Source: Chrysomallon squamiferum | Taxonomy: Eukaryota > Mollusca > Gastropoda > Neomphalida > Peltospiridae | Direction of reading: 5' to 3' | Assembly: GCA_012295275.1 (NCBI GenBank) | Contig: CM022665.1 | Location: 43,602,152 to 43,666,151 of the forward strand | Length of the DNA: 64,000 nucleotides | In this document: one piece after another, positions 11,780 through 24,083 of the stretch | Layout: each line of letters starts with the position of its first letter | Position numbering within the stretch: the stretch's first letter is position 1 | The notes under the pieces: generated by a model | Databases searched by the model: none | What the model was told of the DNA's origin: nothing | What the model saw: only the letters and a program-made list of their open reading frames with translations | Translations under genes and position numbers: made by a program

Positions 11780-12189
11780 ACATGCAGGTTACACACTCAC
11801 AGACACATTTATGTCATTATTATAGTTTATATTTAAAACAACAATACCACAATAACCAAAACGGTAATAGTAACAACAATAGAGATAGATGTGTCATACT
11901 TTCAGACATCAGTTTCTGTGTTTGATGGACAGTTCTGGATTAATAGCCTAGTTATTTTTAACTGTAACACACAGATAAAACAATATATAGAATATGTTCC
12001 ATATTAAACATGGAATATATTTCATATTCAACAGTAATTTTCAGTTTTACTATCAGTGTTACAATTCTGCGAGTCTCACCTATATACCTATCACTGTCAG
12101 TGTAAAATATAACAAATTGGTTTCATTTCTAGGTTTATTATTCTGTGTGGCATTAAACATGTGAAGTAATAATCTGTTTAATTCAGCAT

Positions 12190-12199
12190 CTCTCTCTGT

Positions 12200-12270
<71 letters not shown>

Positions 12271-12290
12271 ATTCTGTCTGTCTCTCTCTT
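12190..12290. repeat. (CT)n microsatellite
   Basis: A core of about 32 CT units (12204-12267) with TCTGTC-containing flanks on both sides. A long polypyrimidine tract able in principle to form triplex DNA. Confidence 0.98.
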
Positions 12291-12363
12291 GTAATTTTTT
12301 TGAATTCAAAACAATTTCAGTTTGTTTCAGAATTATGGGAGGTTACCATTTTCCTTTCCTTAT

Positions 12364-12366
<3 letters not shown>

Positions 12367-12428
<62 letters not shown>
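12367..12428. repeat. (CT)n(TGTC)n microsatellite
   Basis: About 17 CT units followed by TGTC units. Only about 80 bp of unique sequence separates it from the larger CT array upstream, so the two may descend from one array. Confidence 0.95.
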
Positions 12429-12429
<1 letters not shown>

Positions 12430-13234
12430 TGGTACTTCTAATAATGCTGACAATGACATTAACCTCAGTCTGATACAGTTAAGAATATTTTGAATTATTG
12501 TAAAAATAAAACAGATCATCATATTGTTTCTTGCTGGTGTACCTGCTGACCTCACCTGCAGTTCAAAACAGTTCTGTCCTAAGGATGTTTTAGGTATCTT
12601 AAGTCCTTCCTAAGTCAGCACTAACATGATGTAAAGGTAAGACTGTGTGGTAATGTGTTATGTGAAGTTAGGTGAAAAGCCAAATCACCTCTCCTAATCT
12701 CTGCAGATTATTGCAGTTAATGGATTCCAAAGGGATTGGTGCAGATTTGGTCATTAACCTTTTGATGTACACAGCTGTTTAAACAGCTTGTTACATGTTA
12801 ATCTGTTCATGTCTAGCAGGTTAAATAGGTGTTTTTAATTATTATTATCCTTGGCATATTGATGTTTTAATTATGCAATAGTTTAAGGAGTTTCCTAAAT
12901 ACTTGAAATATTTTGTAAAGAGTCCACTGTTTGTATTTGATAAGAAAACTGTTGATCAGTAGAAATAAAATGCTTCTTCTTAAGACATCCTTTTTATAAT
13001 AAAAGATAAAAACGTATTGTTAAGCTAAAAACCATTAATAAAAGCTAAAAACCAGAATAAAAGAAGAAGAAAAAGAAAACATTTCTTAGCTTTTTGATAC
13101 AACATGTTGTGTTTGAAATATTTAGTATGTTATAGTCAGAAATTACCTATGGTCATTAATATTTGTTTATCATCTCTTGGGATAATCATGTTCTTTTTTC
13201 CTTTTTTTTTAAAATCATCTCTAATGATTATCTG
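12429..13234. other. AT-rich spacer, no gene seen
   Basis: Contains a small tandem phrase AAGCTAAAAACCA at 13022 and 13044. No coding signal. Confidence 0.55.
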
Positions 13235-13410
13235 CTGCAGTAATATCAACAGTTAACTGCTGATCCATACTTTTGACAACTGACCTATCTGCATTTTTAC
13301 AAAAACAAATTTCTTTCATTTTCTGCAGAAATATCAAAAGTTAACTGCTAATCAGTTCTTTTGGTTACCGTCTCACCTGCAGTGATCACCAATTTGCATT
13401 TTCATTTAGC
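13235..13410. repeat. 88-bp tandem duplication
   Basis: Unit 1 starts CTGCAGTAATATCAACAGTT at 13235 and unit 2 starts CTGCAGAAATATCAAAAGTT at 13323, both continuing AACTGCTGATC or AACTGCTAATC and ending near (C/T)TTGCATTTT. The copies are diverged but collinear, with period 88. Confidence 0.8.
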
Positions 13411-13439
13411 GGGAACAAAAGAGGTGGCCAACACCTCCT

Positions 13440-13496
13440 GTGTGACACCTTGCTAAGTTACCTGCTTTGAAAACAGGTAATCTGTTTGTGTCACAC
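13440..13496. repeat. nested inverted repeat, 9-bp and 7-bp arms
   Basis: GTGTGACAC (13440-13448) pairs with GTGTCACAC (13488-13496). Inside it TTACCTG (13458-13464) pairs with CAGGTAA (13474-13480). Both pairs are perfect and concentric, separated by 9- and 7-nt unpaired strands. The inner arms are also the CAGGTA core bound by ZEB/Snail-type zinc fingers in animals; whether they are used here is unknown. Confidence 0.7.
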
Positions 13497-14252
13497 GTTT
13501 AAAACACTGTTGTCAAACTCTGTGATAACGAAGAATACCTGTTTACATTTTGACACTCCAGCAAATAACCAGTTTCCTCCTCCCAGTTGTGAAATCACTC
13601 AAAAGTCTCCCATGGTGTTTCAGTAATTAATTGCTCCTACCCACCACCCCTGAAGTTCTCCCAGTACTGACAGCAGCAGCCCCTCCCTCTTATTGGTGTC
13701 ACTTTTCTATTCCCCCGTTTTTTTTTTTTGTGTGTTGTTGTTGTTTGGCTATTTTTAAAAATCTAGTTCATGCTGTGTTAACCAAGGTGATTAGAAAAAG
13801 AATCAAACTATCCCACTCTGTTCCTGTACAAAATGTCTGTCTTATATTTTCTTAATTAATCTGTGATCTATTCAGGTAATGATGATCCGAACACACCCTT
13901 CACTTATCCTGCCCTCGGGTATTTTCATTTGTTACAAGTCACTTTTTATAAATTCTTTTGTTATTTCTGGTTTTGTTTGTATAAATTTTCTTTGCTGTAT
14001 TGTGTAAGAGTGATTTTTTAAGGTGGAGACGCCCAGTGAAATAATTAAGAGAAAATTTCTTTATATTTTGTATTCCACTATTAAGGATACAGAAAGTGGT
14101 GTAAATCCAGTTTGTTCTTAAAAGTTGTAATTTATTTTTGTAAACGAAAATGTCATTTTATATAATTTTGTTTTTTCTTTCTTGTTTTTTTTTTGTTGTT
14201 TTTTTAAAAAGGTAAAAAAAAAGAAATATTAAATGACCTTCAATAAGTTAAT
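13497..14252. other. AT-rich spacer, no gene seen
   Basis: Short T runs (13718-13729, 14183-14204). The frame at 13631-13855 has no recognisable domain. Confidence 0.55.
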
Positions 14253-14253
14253 T

Positions 14254-14384
14254 AAAAAAAAAAAAAATTATATATATATATATATATATAAAAGAAAAAA
14301 AAAGGAAGGAAAACACTAATAAGAAAGTCAAAACAAATAATAATAATAATAATAATAATAAATTAAAAAAAAAAAAAAAAAAAA
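14254..14384. repeat. poly(A)-(TA)n and (AAT)n-poly(A) cluster
   Basis: An A run (14254-14267) leading into (TA)12 to 14291, an A-rich link, then (AAT)n (14337-14362) and an A run of 20 (14365-14384). Confidence 0.95.
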
Positions 14385-15238
14385 TCCAACAAGGAAAATA
14401 CGTTTGAAATGTATATAAATATTTATTATATAAAGTAAAAGAATTTAATAACCCCCCCAGGTAAAATAACTCCTGAACTCCTGTTAAACAAAAATGTTTT
14501 CTCTTCCATTAAAACACTGCTTGATGTATTCTTTAAATTATGCGTGCATTAAGGTTTAATCTGTAACACAGGAAGCCTAACAATTTCCTTGTGGCCATTA
14601 GTATGCACGTACATGAAATATTTCAGCCTGAGACCTAGCAAAACCTGACCTTGAGGTTTCACTCTGCTATTTTTCACTTTTTTTTTTTTTTCCTTTTCTG
14701 TTTGTTAACAAGTCCTGTGGTTGAGAATGTAATGATGAATCAGTAATGATGAATTAGTACCGACAGTGTCAGTGTTAATTTAGAGTAGGCTCCCCTCTCA
14801 AAACTCTTCGCCGAGATCTGAATTTATTGCCAATTTTTGATATCGCTTTCTCAATAAATAAAAACGCTTGTCTGTTGTTAAGAACAGACCAGAGGAAAGT
14901 GTATTTAATAACTGCAAAGTTAAAGACTGATAATGATTGCAATTTATAGAAACTGGACATAAATTTGTTTTCAGTTTACCTTAGGATAAGGGAAAATGTG
15001 TGTAATATATTTTAATTTAGAATACTCTTCTGTTGTGGAGTGCCACCTGTCCTCGTAGTAGGGTGACTGTCAGAATCAGTGTTAGTGTGTGGGGTTGTTT
15101 GTTACACAGAATTACCAGTTTAGTGTGTCAGATTATATGACGTGATCGTGATTCACAAGCCACCACCAAGCTTTTGTCATTACAAGAATTGCATCATTTT
15201 ACTGGATCATCATATGAAATGTCTGAAACCATCACAAA

Positions 15239-15239
<1 letters not shown>
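14385..15239. other. spacer, no gene seen
   Basis: Moderately AT-rich. 15020-15130 is more balanced. The minus-strand frame 14775-14960 shows no domain. Confidence 0.5.

Positions 15240-15318
<79 letters not shown>
15240..15318. repeat. compound (CT)n(CA)n microsatellite
   Basis: About nine CT units joined to about thirty CA units. Confidence 0.98.
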
Positions 15319-15320
<2 letters not shown>

Positions 15321-15439
15321 CACAGTGTATTAATATGAATACAGGTTTACTTCATGTGTGTTAGTATCTTCTTTCTTTTTCACACACATACACAAACACC
15401 CACCCACCCACACATTTATTCACATCCCCGCACCCAGAC

Positions 15440-15815
15440 ATTGATACACACTTAGACAATAGATACTATGCTTGTCTCTTTTCTCTTTCTGTCCCACACA
15501 CAGACAGATACCATTATGATTCTCTTTTCTCTCTTTCTGCTATGCACACACAGACAGACATACACATTATACTTTTCTTTTCTGTTTCTGTCGCACACAT
15601 ACAGACACACATGCAGACACACAGACATACACCATTATGCTTGTCTCTTCTCTGTTTCTGTCACACACACAGACACACACACACACACACACACACAGAC
15701 ATACACCATTATGCTTATCTCTTCTCTGTTTCTGTCACACACACACAGACACAGACAAACACACACACACAGACAGACAGACAGACAAGACACCATCATG
15801 CTTGTCTTCTCTCCA
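15440..15815. repeat. minisatellite with embedded growing (CA)n, six units
   Basis: The phrase ACCATTATGCTTGTCTCTT followed by CTCTGTTTCTGTC and a CA/CAGACA stretch recurs six times. The ATG of the phrase is at 15468, 15516, 15569 (as ATA), 15637, 15711 and 15798. Spacings are 48, 53, 68, 74 and 87, rising along the array because the CA part lengthens. Three overlapping frames up to 118 codons with SLFLSHT-like repeats are only readings of this array. Confidence 0.9.
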
Positions 15816-15879
15816 CCGCATTAATGATGAGGTGAAAGTGAACACGGGTTTGCTTCATGCGTCTTTGTCTTCGCACACT

Positions 15880-16090
15880 GACTGTGCAGTTTGTCAACAA
15901 GTGTTTTGTGACAGTCCTGCCTGACCTGGTGCTAAATTAACCACTGGCACATGTTGGCAGCCTGCCACCTCCAGACCACATAGCTGGCCTCTTTATGCAG
16001 GATCATATACAACCTCGGAGTCAACATATTCCCTCTGTGTTTAACTCCACTGGATAAACCCATTAAGCATCGTGTTTCAAAAGCTGGCCT
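15880..16090. promoter_or_regulatory. balanced block; candidate regulatory element
   Basis: Non-repetitive, close to balanced composition between a minisatellite and a poly(A) run. TTGGC (15954) and GCCA (15964) are spaced by five bases, close to the NFI palindrome TTGGC-N5-GCCAA. Regulatory function is inference only. Confidence 0.25.
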
Positions 16091-16104
16091 AAATAAGTGA
16101 AGTG

Positions 16105-16138
<34 letters not shown>
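16105..16138. repeat. poly(A) tract, 34 nt
   Basis: The longest pure A run in the window. Confidence 0.97.
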
Positions 16139-16141
<3 letters not shown>

Positions 16142-17261
16142 AGGGAAGATAAATCATTCTTATGATAAAACATGGTCAGCAATTATATTCCAGTTTTTAT
16201 GGTTTGTGGCCACCATGATTTTCAACATTACAGTTGTTGTCGTCATCATCATCATTTATTTATTTATTTAAAACATTTTTAATTTATAAAACATGCAAGA
16301 ATCACAACTTTGCCTGCTTTCTTATAGTATTTTGCATTAAGAAGGATATTGGAGAAAATCTTGTTAATATTTTTATTCAACAGGTTGTATAAATTGTCAT
16401 CGAACATACAAATAATGTCAAATAATGTGGACAATAAGTCAAGATTATAAAATAATTGTGTACGCAACATATTTTAATACAGATGTTGGAATTTTTCATT
16501 ATTAAATAACTGCTAGAGATAAAATTGTCTCTTTTGGAACTGTTTCAACATGGTAGATGTCAACAGAAGAAGATCTGGTTTTTGGTTGTTGAGGTCACAG
16601 AACTAGAACTGTAACCACTGGAGATTATGTAGACAGTCTGTATATATGTATAAAAAATATAATGCAGTAATGATTAAGATTTATTTCAGTGGTTGAGAGA
16701 CAACTGTGTTGTGTGTATGATGTTGTAAAGACCACATTTGATTTATAATTCTATTATTAGACTTTAACCGAGCGCAGTAAATTCGGTCTGACCCACGGAA
16801 CAAAGAAAATAAAATCTGCATATATATACTGTACATTCATATTTATGTCTGATACATATTTCTTTTGTCTTCTGCTTCCTTTGTTTTTTAAAATAATTTA
16901 TTTGACATCTTTGTTCCCTCGAAAAATAATTTAAATATGTTTGTAAGTGCATTTTCTTATGCTTCAGTAAGGTAACTTAATATTTAACAGAATTCTTTCT
17001 TTACTTTATATTTTGTTTAAACTTTAGTTGCATGTTTCAAATAAAACATCTATTTAGAAAAAGAAAAAAATAATAACAAATTTGAATAAATTTTCTGCTA
17101 AAAAGTACTACAGAATTTTCTCTCACAAAGTAAATGAAATACAGCATACATTGGTGTTTCATTTCATTTCTTTTAAATTTTATCAAGCAGAAAACTTCTA
17201 TTCTCTACAGTTCAACATATTTTAAAATTACACTGTTAAATATGAGACTGTATTAACCAGA
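16139..17261. other. AT-rich spacer, no gene seen
   Basis: A small (TTTA)n at 16255-16270. Minus-strand frames at 16279-16470 and 16764-16952 have AT-driven composition and no domain. Confidence 0.55.
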
Positions 17262-17545
17262 GACACTAGAAGAAAAAGCCTGTTTCCATCATGCTTTGGA
17301 CAGTTTTGATTAATTATTAGCAAGTGATCTTTTGTATGTACTTGTTGAAATTAAACCTTTGTAACATGATTTGTGGAACATTAGCTCTAACAGAAAACAA
17401 GAAATTGCATACACCAAAGAAACCAGAAGTAAAAACCTGTTTCCATCATTTTTTTATTTTTTATTATTAATTATGAGGAAATGATCTTTTATATACTTGT
17501 GAAGTTATAACTTTTAAGATATGATTTACAGAAGACTGGCTGCAT
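17262..17545. repeat. 157-bp tandem duplication
   Basis: CCTGTTTCCATCAT occurs at 17279 and 17436. Around it both copies share AACCAGA upstream and TTAATTAT, GATCTTTT, TACTTGT and ATGATTT(G/A) downstream in the same order. Copy 2 has a T-rich replacement after CATCAT. Confidence 0.75.
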
Positions 17546-17571
17546 TGAAAATTGCTCCAAGGATGTGCTGA

Positions 17572-17587
17572 AAAGGATTGATCCTTT
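17572..17587. repeat. short dyad AAAGGAT-TG-ATCCTTT
   Basis: Perfect 7-bp arms with a 2-nt centre. On the minus strand the same bases read AAAGGATCAATCCTTT, which also resembles a B box, but no A box at tRNA distance is convincing. Confidence 0.45.
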
Positions 17588-17867
17588 GACCTCCTCCACC
17601 TAGTCCAGTGTCTCCTTCAGGCTTATCATATAATCAGTACATGCAGCAGATGCATTTCACTCCTTGTCCTATGTAAACTGCATCCCACACTGTCAAGTTT
17701 TGTGTCAGGTTGTTTTATTTCCTTGGTGAACAAAAGCAGAAATTATCCTTCACATCAAGTGACGTAGGTTTTTACACTTAGCAACAGTTTGACAGCTTGT
17801 TCAGGGGTGGCATGTATTTGTTCAAAAAGAAGTGAAAAGACCAAATATAAGGGTTTATATATCTTCT

Positions 17868-17869
<2 letters not shown>

Positions 17870-17898
<29 letters not shown>
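17870..17898. repeat. poly(T) tract, 29 nt
   Basis: Pure T run preceded by CTTCTTC. Confidence 0.95.
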
Positions 17899-17900
<2 letters not shown>

Positions 17901-18133
17901 CTTTGATTGATTGGTTGAACATAGTCTGTCTTCAGAAAGAAAGAAACCAACCCATGTTTATATAGTCGTCACAGAGATTTTAGATTAATGGTGTAATTCA
18001 AGTATTTAAGGAAAAAAATAAAGAGAGAAAAGTTTAAGGTGTATGCTAAGTAAGCAGTTGTTAGGTCTAAACTGATCTGTGTTTGACACAGATACAGTTT
18101 AAAATTTTCTTATGAGAGGTGTAATTCAAGAAA

Positions 18134-18162
18134 ATAATAATAATAATAATAATAATTATAAA

Positions 18163-18206
<44 letters not shown>

Positions 18207-18218
18207 TAATAATGATAA
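18134..18218. repeat. (AAT)n microsatellite
   Basis: About 27 AAT units with one interruption and GATAAT variants at the end. Confidence 0.97.
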
Positions 18219-18585
18219 AGAGTAATAATAAAAGTTTTAGCTTTTTGCATCAGTAGCAGTTTGTTCTTAGAAACAGGATCTTTCATTTATACTGTGGTTG
18301 GGTTGTAAATAGCGGTGTCCATTTTCAAAGGAAGACAACTAGATACCTGTATTGGAATGAGGATGAAAATAAATCCACCATCTTGAATGTCAGAACTGAA
18401 TAAACAGACCTACATGTTGTATCACCAGAGATGAATCACAGTGAGAAAACAATAATCTGAGATGTTGAAACAGTCTGAGTTTATTTTCATACATACGTAA
18501 CTTAGTACCTGGTTCTGGGTCAGAAGCATTAGTCACTGAAATGATATGTAAACGTGTGAAATTTAGACAGAATTCAAGTTGAAGG

Positions 18586-18630
18586 AGAAAGAAAGAGAGA
18601 GAGAATGAATGAATGAATGAATATTTTGTT
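18586..18630. repeat. (GA)n and (AATG)n
   Basis: GAAAGAGAGAGAGAG followed by about five AATG units. Confidence 0.85.
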
Positions 18631-18649
18631 TAGTAACACCTCAAGAACA

Positions 18650-18800
18650 TTTTGTTTATTTATTTATCTGTTTATTTTATTTTATTTTATTTTATTTATT
18701 TATTTATTTTATTTTTAAATATTTAATTTTATTTATATTTTATTTTTATATATTTTATTTTATTTATTTTTTTTAATATTTTTTATTTATTTGTTTATAC
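18650..18800. repeat. (TTTA)n/(TTTTA)n low-complexity tract
   Basis: About 150 bp of TTTA, TTTTA and TTTATA units with almost no C or G. Confidence 0.9.
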
Positions 18801-21049
18801 TAAACGAAAGTATATGTAAAATGTCTTCTTTGTTTTTGGAAGTGAACAATAGTCAAATACTGAATTATTTAAAGGAGTAAATGTCATATTTTAATAACAG
18901 TTTTTCATTGTTGTAAATTCATTGCATGGTGATCATTAATGTGAGAAGAAATGAAATATAATCAGCAACATGAACCTTTCTGAAGATAAGAGAGCACACA
19001 CCAAAGCATTTGATACCAGTCATGAGCACAAGTTGGATTGGGACAAAAGCTATTCATAGAAAAGAATACTTAGCCTATGAATATAACATTAAAATGAGAG
19101 TGCTGAGCTAAGAATGAAAAGCTTTTTTTTGATGTTTTTTTAAAGGAACAAAACAGTACTTACCATCATCTTTAGCAAGAATACTCAGTCTGTTGAATCA
19201 ATTTAATTAATTACTTGGTATGTTAAGCTAATTTGATCTATTGAAATGAACATAATATAAATAATATATTGTTCACATATTAAAGTGAATAATTCTTGGT
19301 AACTGAGAAGAAAATAAGGTTAAAAAAAACAATCTAATAAATGTGACGGCTTTATAAAATAAAATAAATGACAAGGATTAATTTTCAATGAATCAGAATA
19401 AATTAGAAATGGGATAAATTTACTGCAAGCAAGATGGTTTACAAATCCACAAACCTCTTTGAATTTATAAATGTAAATAATAGTAAAAAAGAAGAAAAAA
19501 TAATAATAATAAAAAATATATATATGTATATACATAAAAATATAATACTAAATAAATAAATAAAAATAATTAAAAAATTAAAAAAAGATAAATGTAATAA
19601 AATATAAAAATAAAAATAAAAATTGGGAGAAGAAAGAAGAGAAAAAAAAAGAAGAAAGAAATTAAATAAATTGCATGTCAAAACATAGACAAAGCCATCA
19701 CTTGTGCTAAAATGTGAATGCAACTAAAACCACTATGCTTCACCCAGGCTGCTGAACCTGAACAGTAATACAAGCAATTTTTCAAGTCTGTCATATGATC
19801 AGAAACTGCTGTTGTAAAAAAAAAAAAAAAAAAAAAAATTAAATAAATAATAAATTCAGAAACGAGGAAAGATTTTATGATAAAAGCAAATGCATTCTTA
19901 ACAATAAACAGGTTGGCTAAATTTTTACATCCCTGTTCTGTAATACTCAGTACATCCTTGTTTTCCTTGTACTCTAAGGTTGTATTAGCTTTTTTTTTTT
20001 CAAATTCCATTTGAAACTTGAAAGAATGTTTAATAAGTAACACCCCAGCACAAAATATTCACCAGGTTCTGATTATGAAACAAATTCAGTTAATATTTGC
20101 GACGGCAAGTAAGGTGATTAAATTTTTAGATCATTAAAATTAATGATGACATTTTTAACAAACACAGATTGCCTGCAGTTAAATAATGTCCCTTCTGCTT
20201 AGAAGTTTATATTTCATATTAATTAAAAAAAAAAAATTAATTATAAGTCGGTTAATAAGGAAGGATAAAAACAGAATAAAATAATTATAAAAAAAAAATA
20301 ATAATAATAAAAATAAATTCTGAGTTTGTATAAGATTGGAAAAATAGGTTTGATGCACTGAAATTTGAGAAATGAAAATACAAATAAAAAAAAAAATTAA
20401 AAAAACCTCCCTTCTTTTTGTCAGATATTGGCTATAGAGTTTGTGTGTTGTACTGTTTATGTGTTAAATCTTTTAAAGAAATGCATACACACATCACAGC
20501 CGTGAAAAACACTGAAGACTATGTGCTACAGTGAGACCGTATTACAATACGTGGAAATGTATCCTGCAATATATCTTTCAGATTCTTAAAATATACGCTG
20601 GCATTAATTATCTCTCTCTCACACACACGTACATGCACAAATGAAGTATTGTACAATGTAGCCAACAGATTTTAAAACTTTTTTTTATTTATATTTTTTA
20701 TACTTGTTTTAATGCTTTAAAAAAAAGAAGAAACTGACATACGTACACAAACCAAGCACATATACAGTACGTACATACAGACAGGTATGCAAACACACAC
20801 ACCACTAAACCAAGCACATACAAAGAGAGTATTGTACATATTTACATACGTATACACAAACATGCATACATTTACATACGTACGTACACACACACATACA
20901 ACCCACCACAGATGTTCATACACACTCCTTATATAATATATATATATTACATTACATTTTTTTTATTTATATGTATTTTTTTAAATTATCTCTGATTTAA
21001 ACTAACAGATGCAATCCACACGGCTGTGTTATAACTGCTAACACCTTGT
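18801..21049. other. AT-rich spacer with low-complexity patches, no gene seen
   Basis: Holds A-rich tracts (19490-19670; pure A 19816-19838; 20225-20400) and a TACG/CATA-rich stretch (20720-20900), where ACCAAGCACATA occurs at 20750 and 20809 and TTTACATACGTA at 20839 and 20870. Minus-strand frames up to 121 codons (19439-19723, 19678-20043) are low-complexity. Confidence 0.6.
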
Positions 21050-21400
21050 CAGCCCACGTAAGTATTTACTGTCACATCTTTGTGTGACTGCAGTACAGGT
21101 ATGTTTGATATCTGCTCTTACACCTGTTTCTTCGCTGGTGCAGGTAAGCAGCTCGGTCTCCTGTGTACACACACTCGCTTCTTAACCCGGCTTTAATTCT
21201 GAATGAACAACTTTGCATCCAGTGACTGACCCTGATTTGAATCGAGCGTTCTCATTGGCCGATGCGAAAAAACAAGGGCAAAACACTCTCCAGCTTTTGT
21301 CAGAGCTCGTTGCTGATAAATGTGGATTGTGTGTGTGGTTGGGTACCTACCCATCACTTATGTTATTGATTGGTTTGTGGTGAAGAGCTGTGAAAAGGTT
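21050..21400. promoter_or_regulatory. balanced block; candidate regulatory element
   Basis: Non-repetitive sequence with CpGs and several short motifs: TGCAGGTAAGC at 21140 would be a good splice donor context and CTCATTGGCCGATG (21251) contains an inverted CCAAT box. There is no supporting ORF, so neither exon nor promoter is claimed. Confidence 0.25.
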
Positions 21401-21458
21401 TGATAAAACATTGCTGTCTTTAAAATTTCCTTTCCCCCCACACACTTGCCTTCACCTT

Positions 21459-21481
21459 AAAAAAAAAAAAAAAAAAAAAAA
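21459..21481. repeat. poly(A) tract, 23 nt
   Basis: Pure A run. Confidence 0.95.
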
Positions 21482-22699
21482 GGAAACGAAGTTTATCACC
21501 TTCATTTCCGGCCATTTTTAATTCTTCAGAAATAGGGTAGTTGTAATGTATAATGAGTTGTTAAGGGTTTTTTTTGCTCGGCTCACAGTTTGGTTTCTGT
21601 TCACGCTGGGATAGCCCCCGTGAAGAGGACAGAATACTTAAATCAGTTTTTGTCAAGTGTACCCTTCTACCTTTCAGTCCATCCAGCAAACAGCATTGTT
21701 ATTACACTACCTGGTCTAATTTCTCATCATTAATAGAATACAGTGGCCTTTTCTGAATATTTGACTTAGATTTTTGTTTTTATTTTTGAGGCTGGTTTTT
21801 TGTAGTCTTTATTTAACGAAGAAAAATAAAAAATCATACACACTGGTTTTTTTTATTTATATATTTATTATCTCCAAAAGATATAAAAATTCAAAAGAAA
21901 AATTGTTGCAGAATCGATGCTGTGAAAATCGGTCACTTTTTTGTGACTGATAGCAATGTAAATTTTTTTTTTAGTTTGAATAGATTTAAATGAGCATCAT
22001 TGATTTGCCTCCAGGTGTTTGCACAAATGCAGTTTAATAAGTGTAAGAGGTAACATATTTTTAAAATTTCTTATTATTTTGTAACAGATAAATAGTTTAA
22101 ATTTGAAAGCAATATTCATTACTTTACCAAAAGCATATACTACGTCTTACAATGCTCTTGAAATTACTATCTTGCTTAGGCCATTCATTTAAAATGTAAA
22201 CTGAAAATCATATATGTGATAATTGTGATATATATATGAAAAATATTTTATCACTTGTGCATTTTCACATTTATCAGAATTAGAATCGATACTGAGTTTT
22301 GTTCTTGGAAAGCTATTTGTCCTGCTGAGTCTCTATAAGTAAAGCAGTTGTTAAAAGTCACACTTTTTTTTTTTCCAGACCTGTTTTGAATCCATTTTCC
22401 ACTTGGTTGATTTTATGTTATCCTGAGGCAAAAAAGAACATTAAAAACCTTCCTAGATTGAAAAATACGACAATATTAAATGACTACCTCGGTAATTTTG
22501 TAAATGTGTAAGGAAGAAAGGTTGAGTTCTTTTTTTTCTTTATTTTTTTTTCAAGTATCTGCTTTTGTTGCTGTTTTTTTTTATTGTTTCTTTAAAAAAA
22601 AAATCTACAACATCATATAATATATTTTAGTTTTTATTTAGTTTACATGTTATTATCCTGTTACTCCACACGTTTATTCTGTCAGGTCATTACATTACA
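21482..22699. other. AT-rich spacer, no gene seen
   Basis: Several short T runs. The frame 21574-21756 (60 codons) has no recognisable domain. Confidence 0.5.
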
Positions 22700-22865
22700 A
22701 ATGAATGAGAGAGAGAGAGAGGGAGAGGGAGGGGGGGGCTAGCTACACAGTAATAGTGAGTGAAAGAAGGAGATAGGATCAGTGGGGTGTGAGAGAATAC
22801 AGAAAAAAAGCAAAGGAGAGATACAGAATAGCAGAGGGAGAGAGATTGATATTGAGAGTGAAAAT
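22700..22865. repeat. GA-rich purine tract
   Basis: GA units, then a run of about nine G (22731-22738 region), then GA-rich sequence with scattered pyrimidines to about 22860. The minus-strand frame across it (22690-22884) is serine/leucine-rich for this reason. Confidence 0.75.
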
Positions 22866-23433
22866 TTATTATTTTGGAAAACAAATTTAAAAATCAAACA
22901 TTAACAGTTACAAATCTTTTTTTTTTTCTTCGATAAATTTACCTTCATTTAAAAGGAGAAAAACCAAAGGTTCATGTGTATTACATTTCCGTAACCCGGT
23001 ATGTTTTTAAATGTTTTGAATACCCAATTTTCTGTGGTTTACAAATGTTTTGATTAACTAGGCACACCAAACAAGTCTGTGATTGTGAAGACAAATTTCA
23101 AACTTCAAAGTACAACTCATCCCAGCATGCTTTGCCGAGCAAACTACAGGCTGGTTTGTCAATCCGCACTAATCTTGTTGGTAAATGTGACCAGTTGTAA
23201 AGCAAGTGCTACACTCAACTGTACGTTTGTCACCCACAAAAATATTGATGGTGTTAGACTCTAGAGCTGTTCTCTTTTTTCCTTCTTTTTTTTTTTGAGT
23301 CACTGCTTCATTGAGAGAGAACTAGTTTTTTTTTACTTTTCGTTAATTACCTGACAGGTGTTGTGAGTCATAGGTATAATAAATGTATATCGTTTGTACA
23401 GGTAAAGTCAAGAGCTTGTGGAGACGGTCAATG

Positions 23434-23435
<2 letters not shown>
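22866..23435. other. spacer, no gene seen
   Basis: A mildly more balanced stretch at 23060-23270 carries a 61-codon frame with no domain. Confidence 0.45.

Positions 23436-23465
<30 letters not shown>
23436..23465. repeat. poly(A) tract, 30 nt
   Basis: Pure A run. Confidence 0.96.
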
Positions 23466-23466
<1 letters not shown>

Positions 23467-23688
23467 ACATCCGCTTTGAGTAAAGTTGACCTCGGAGGTT
23501 TCAGTGCTCTCTGTTTTTGTGTGAAATAATATGTAGATTTGTTTGTGAGATTGTAAGTGTGAAAATTACAGACTGTAGTGGGATGGTTGCAGGTGTGGTG
23601 TTATTCAGATTTATATTCAAAATTATTTAACATTCGTGATTATTCAAGTCAAGTCAATGTAATAAATAAATATTAATAAAAAAGAAAA

Positions 23689-23691
<3 letters not shown>

Positions 23692-23719
<28 letters not shown>
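23692..23719. repeat. (TA)n(CA)n
   Basis: Five to six TA units followed by about eight AC units. Confidence 0.9.
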
Positions 23720-24050
23720 GCAGTGTTATTTATTTTAAATTTTAATATTTTTTTTTCGTGTGATACAGTATATCTGTTTGTGTTGTAAGTAATTAATATT
23801 TATTATGCAGCTACATTTTTGTTCAGTTTTTGTGGCTGGTGGCGTAGTATCAAAGGCTGTTTGCTGTGCATGATTTCTGGTCTGTTGGAAGTATCTGCTA
23901 CAAATCCTGTGTCATTGATAATATAATAACATCCAGTGGAGTGACATAAGACTTGTTTCCTGTAGGACTTTATTATTACCAAATCATGTTTAGCTTTATT
24001 AGCATAAAAAAGTGCTTTAAGAAATGTTCATACATTCATTTTAAGATTTT

Positions 24051-24083
24051 AAAAAAAAAAAAAAAAAAAAAAAAATTTTTTTT
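24051..24083. repeat. poly(A) then poly(T)
   Basis: 25 A followed directly by eight T, a small natural palindrome at the junction. Confidence 0.95.

Noticed and set aside
15468-15924. Three overlapping forward frames of 95-118 codons
   Set aside because: They are readings of the CA-bearing minisatellite in all three frames; the apparent peptide repeats are the DNA repeats.
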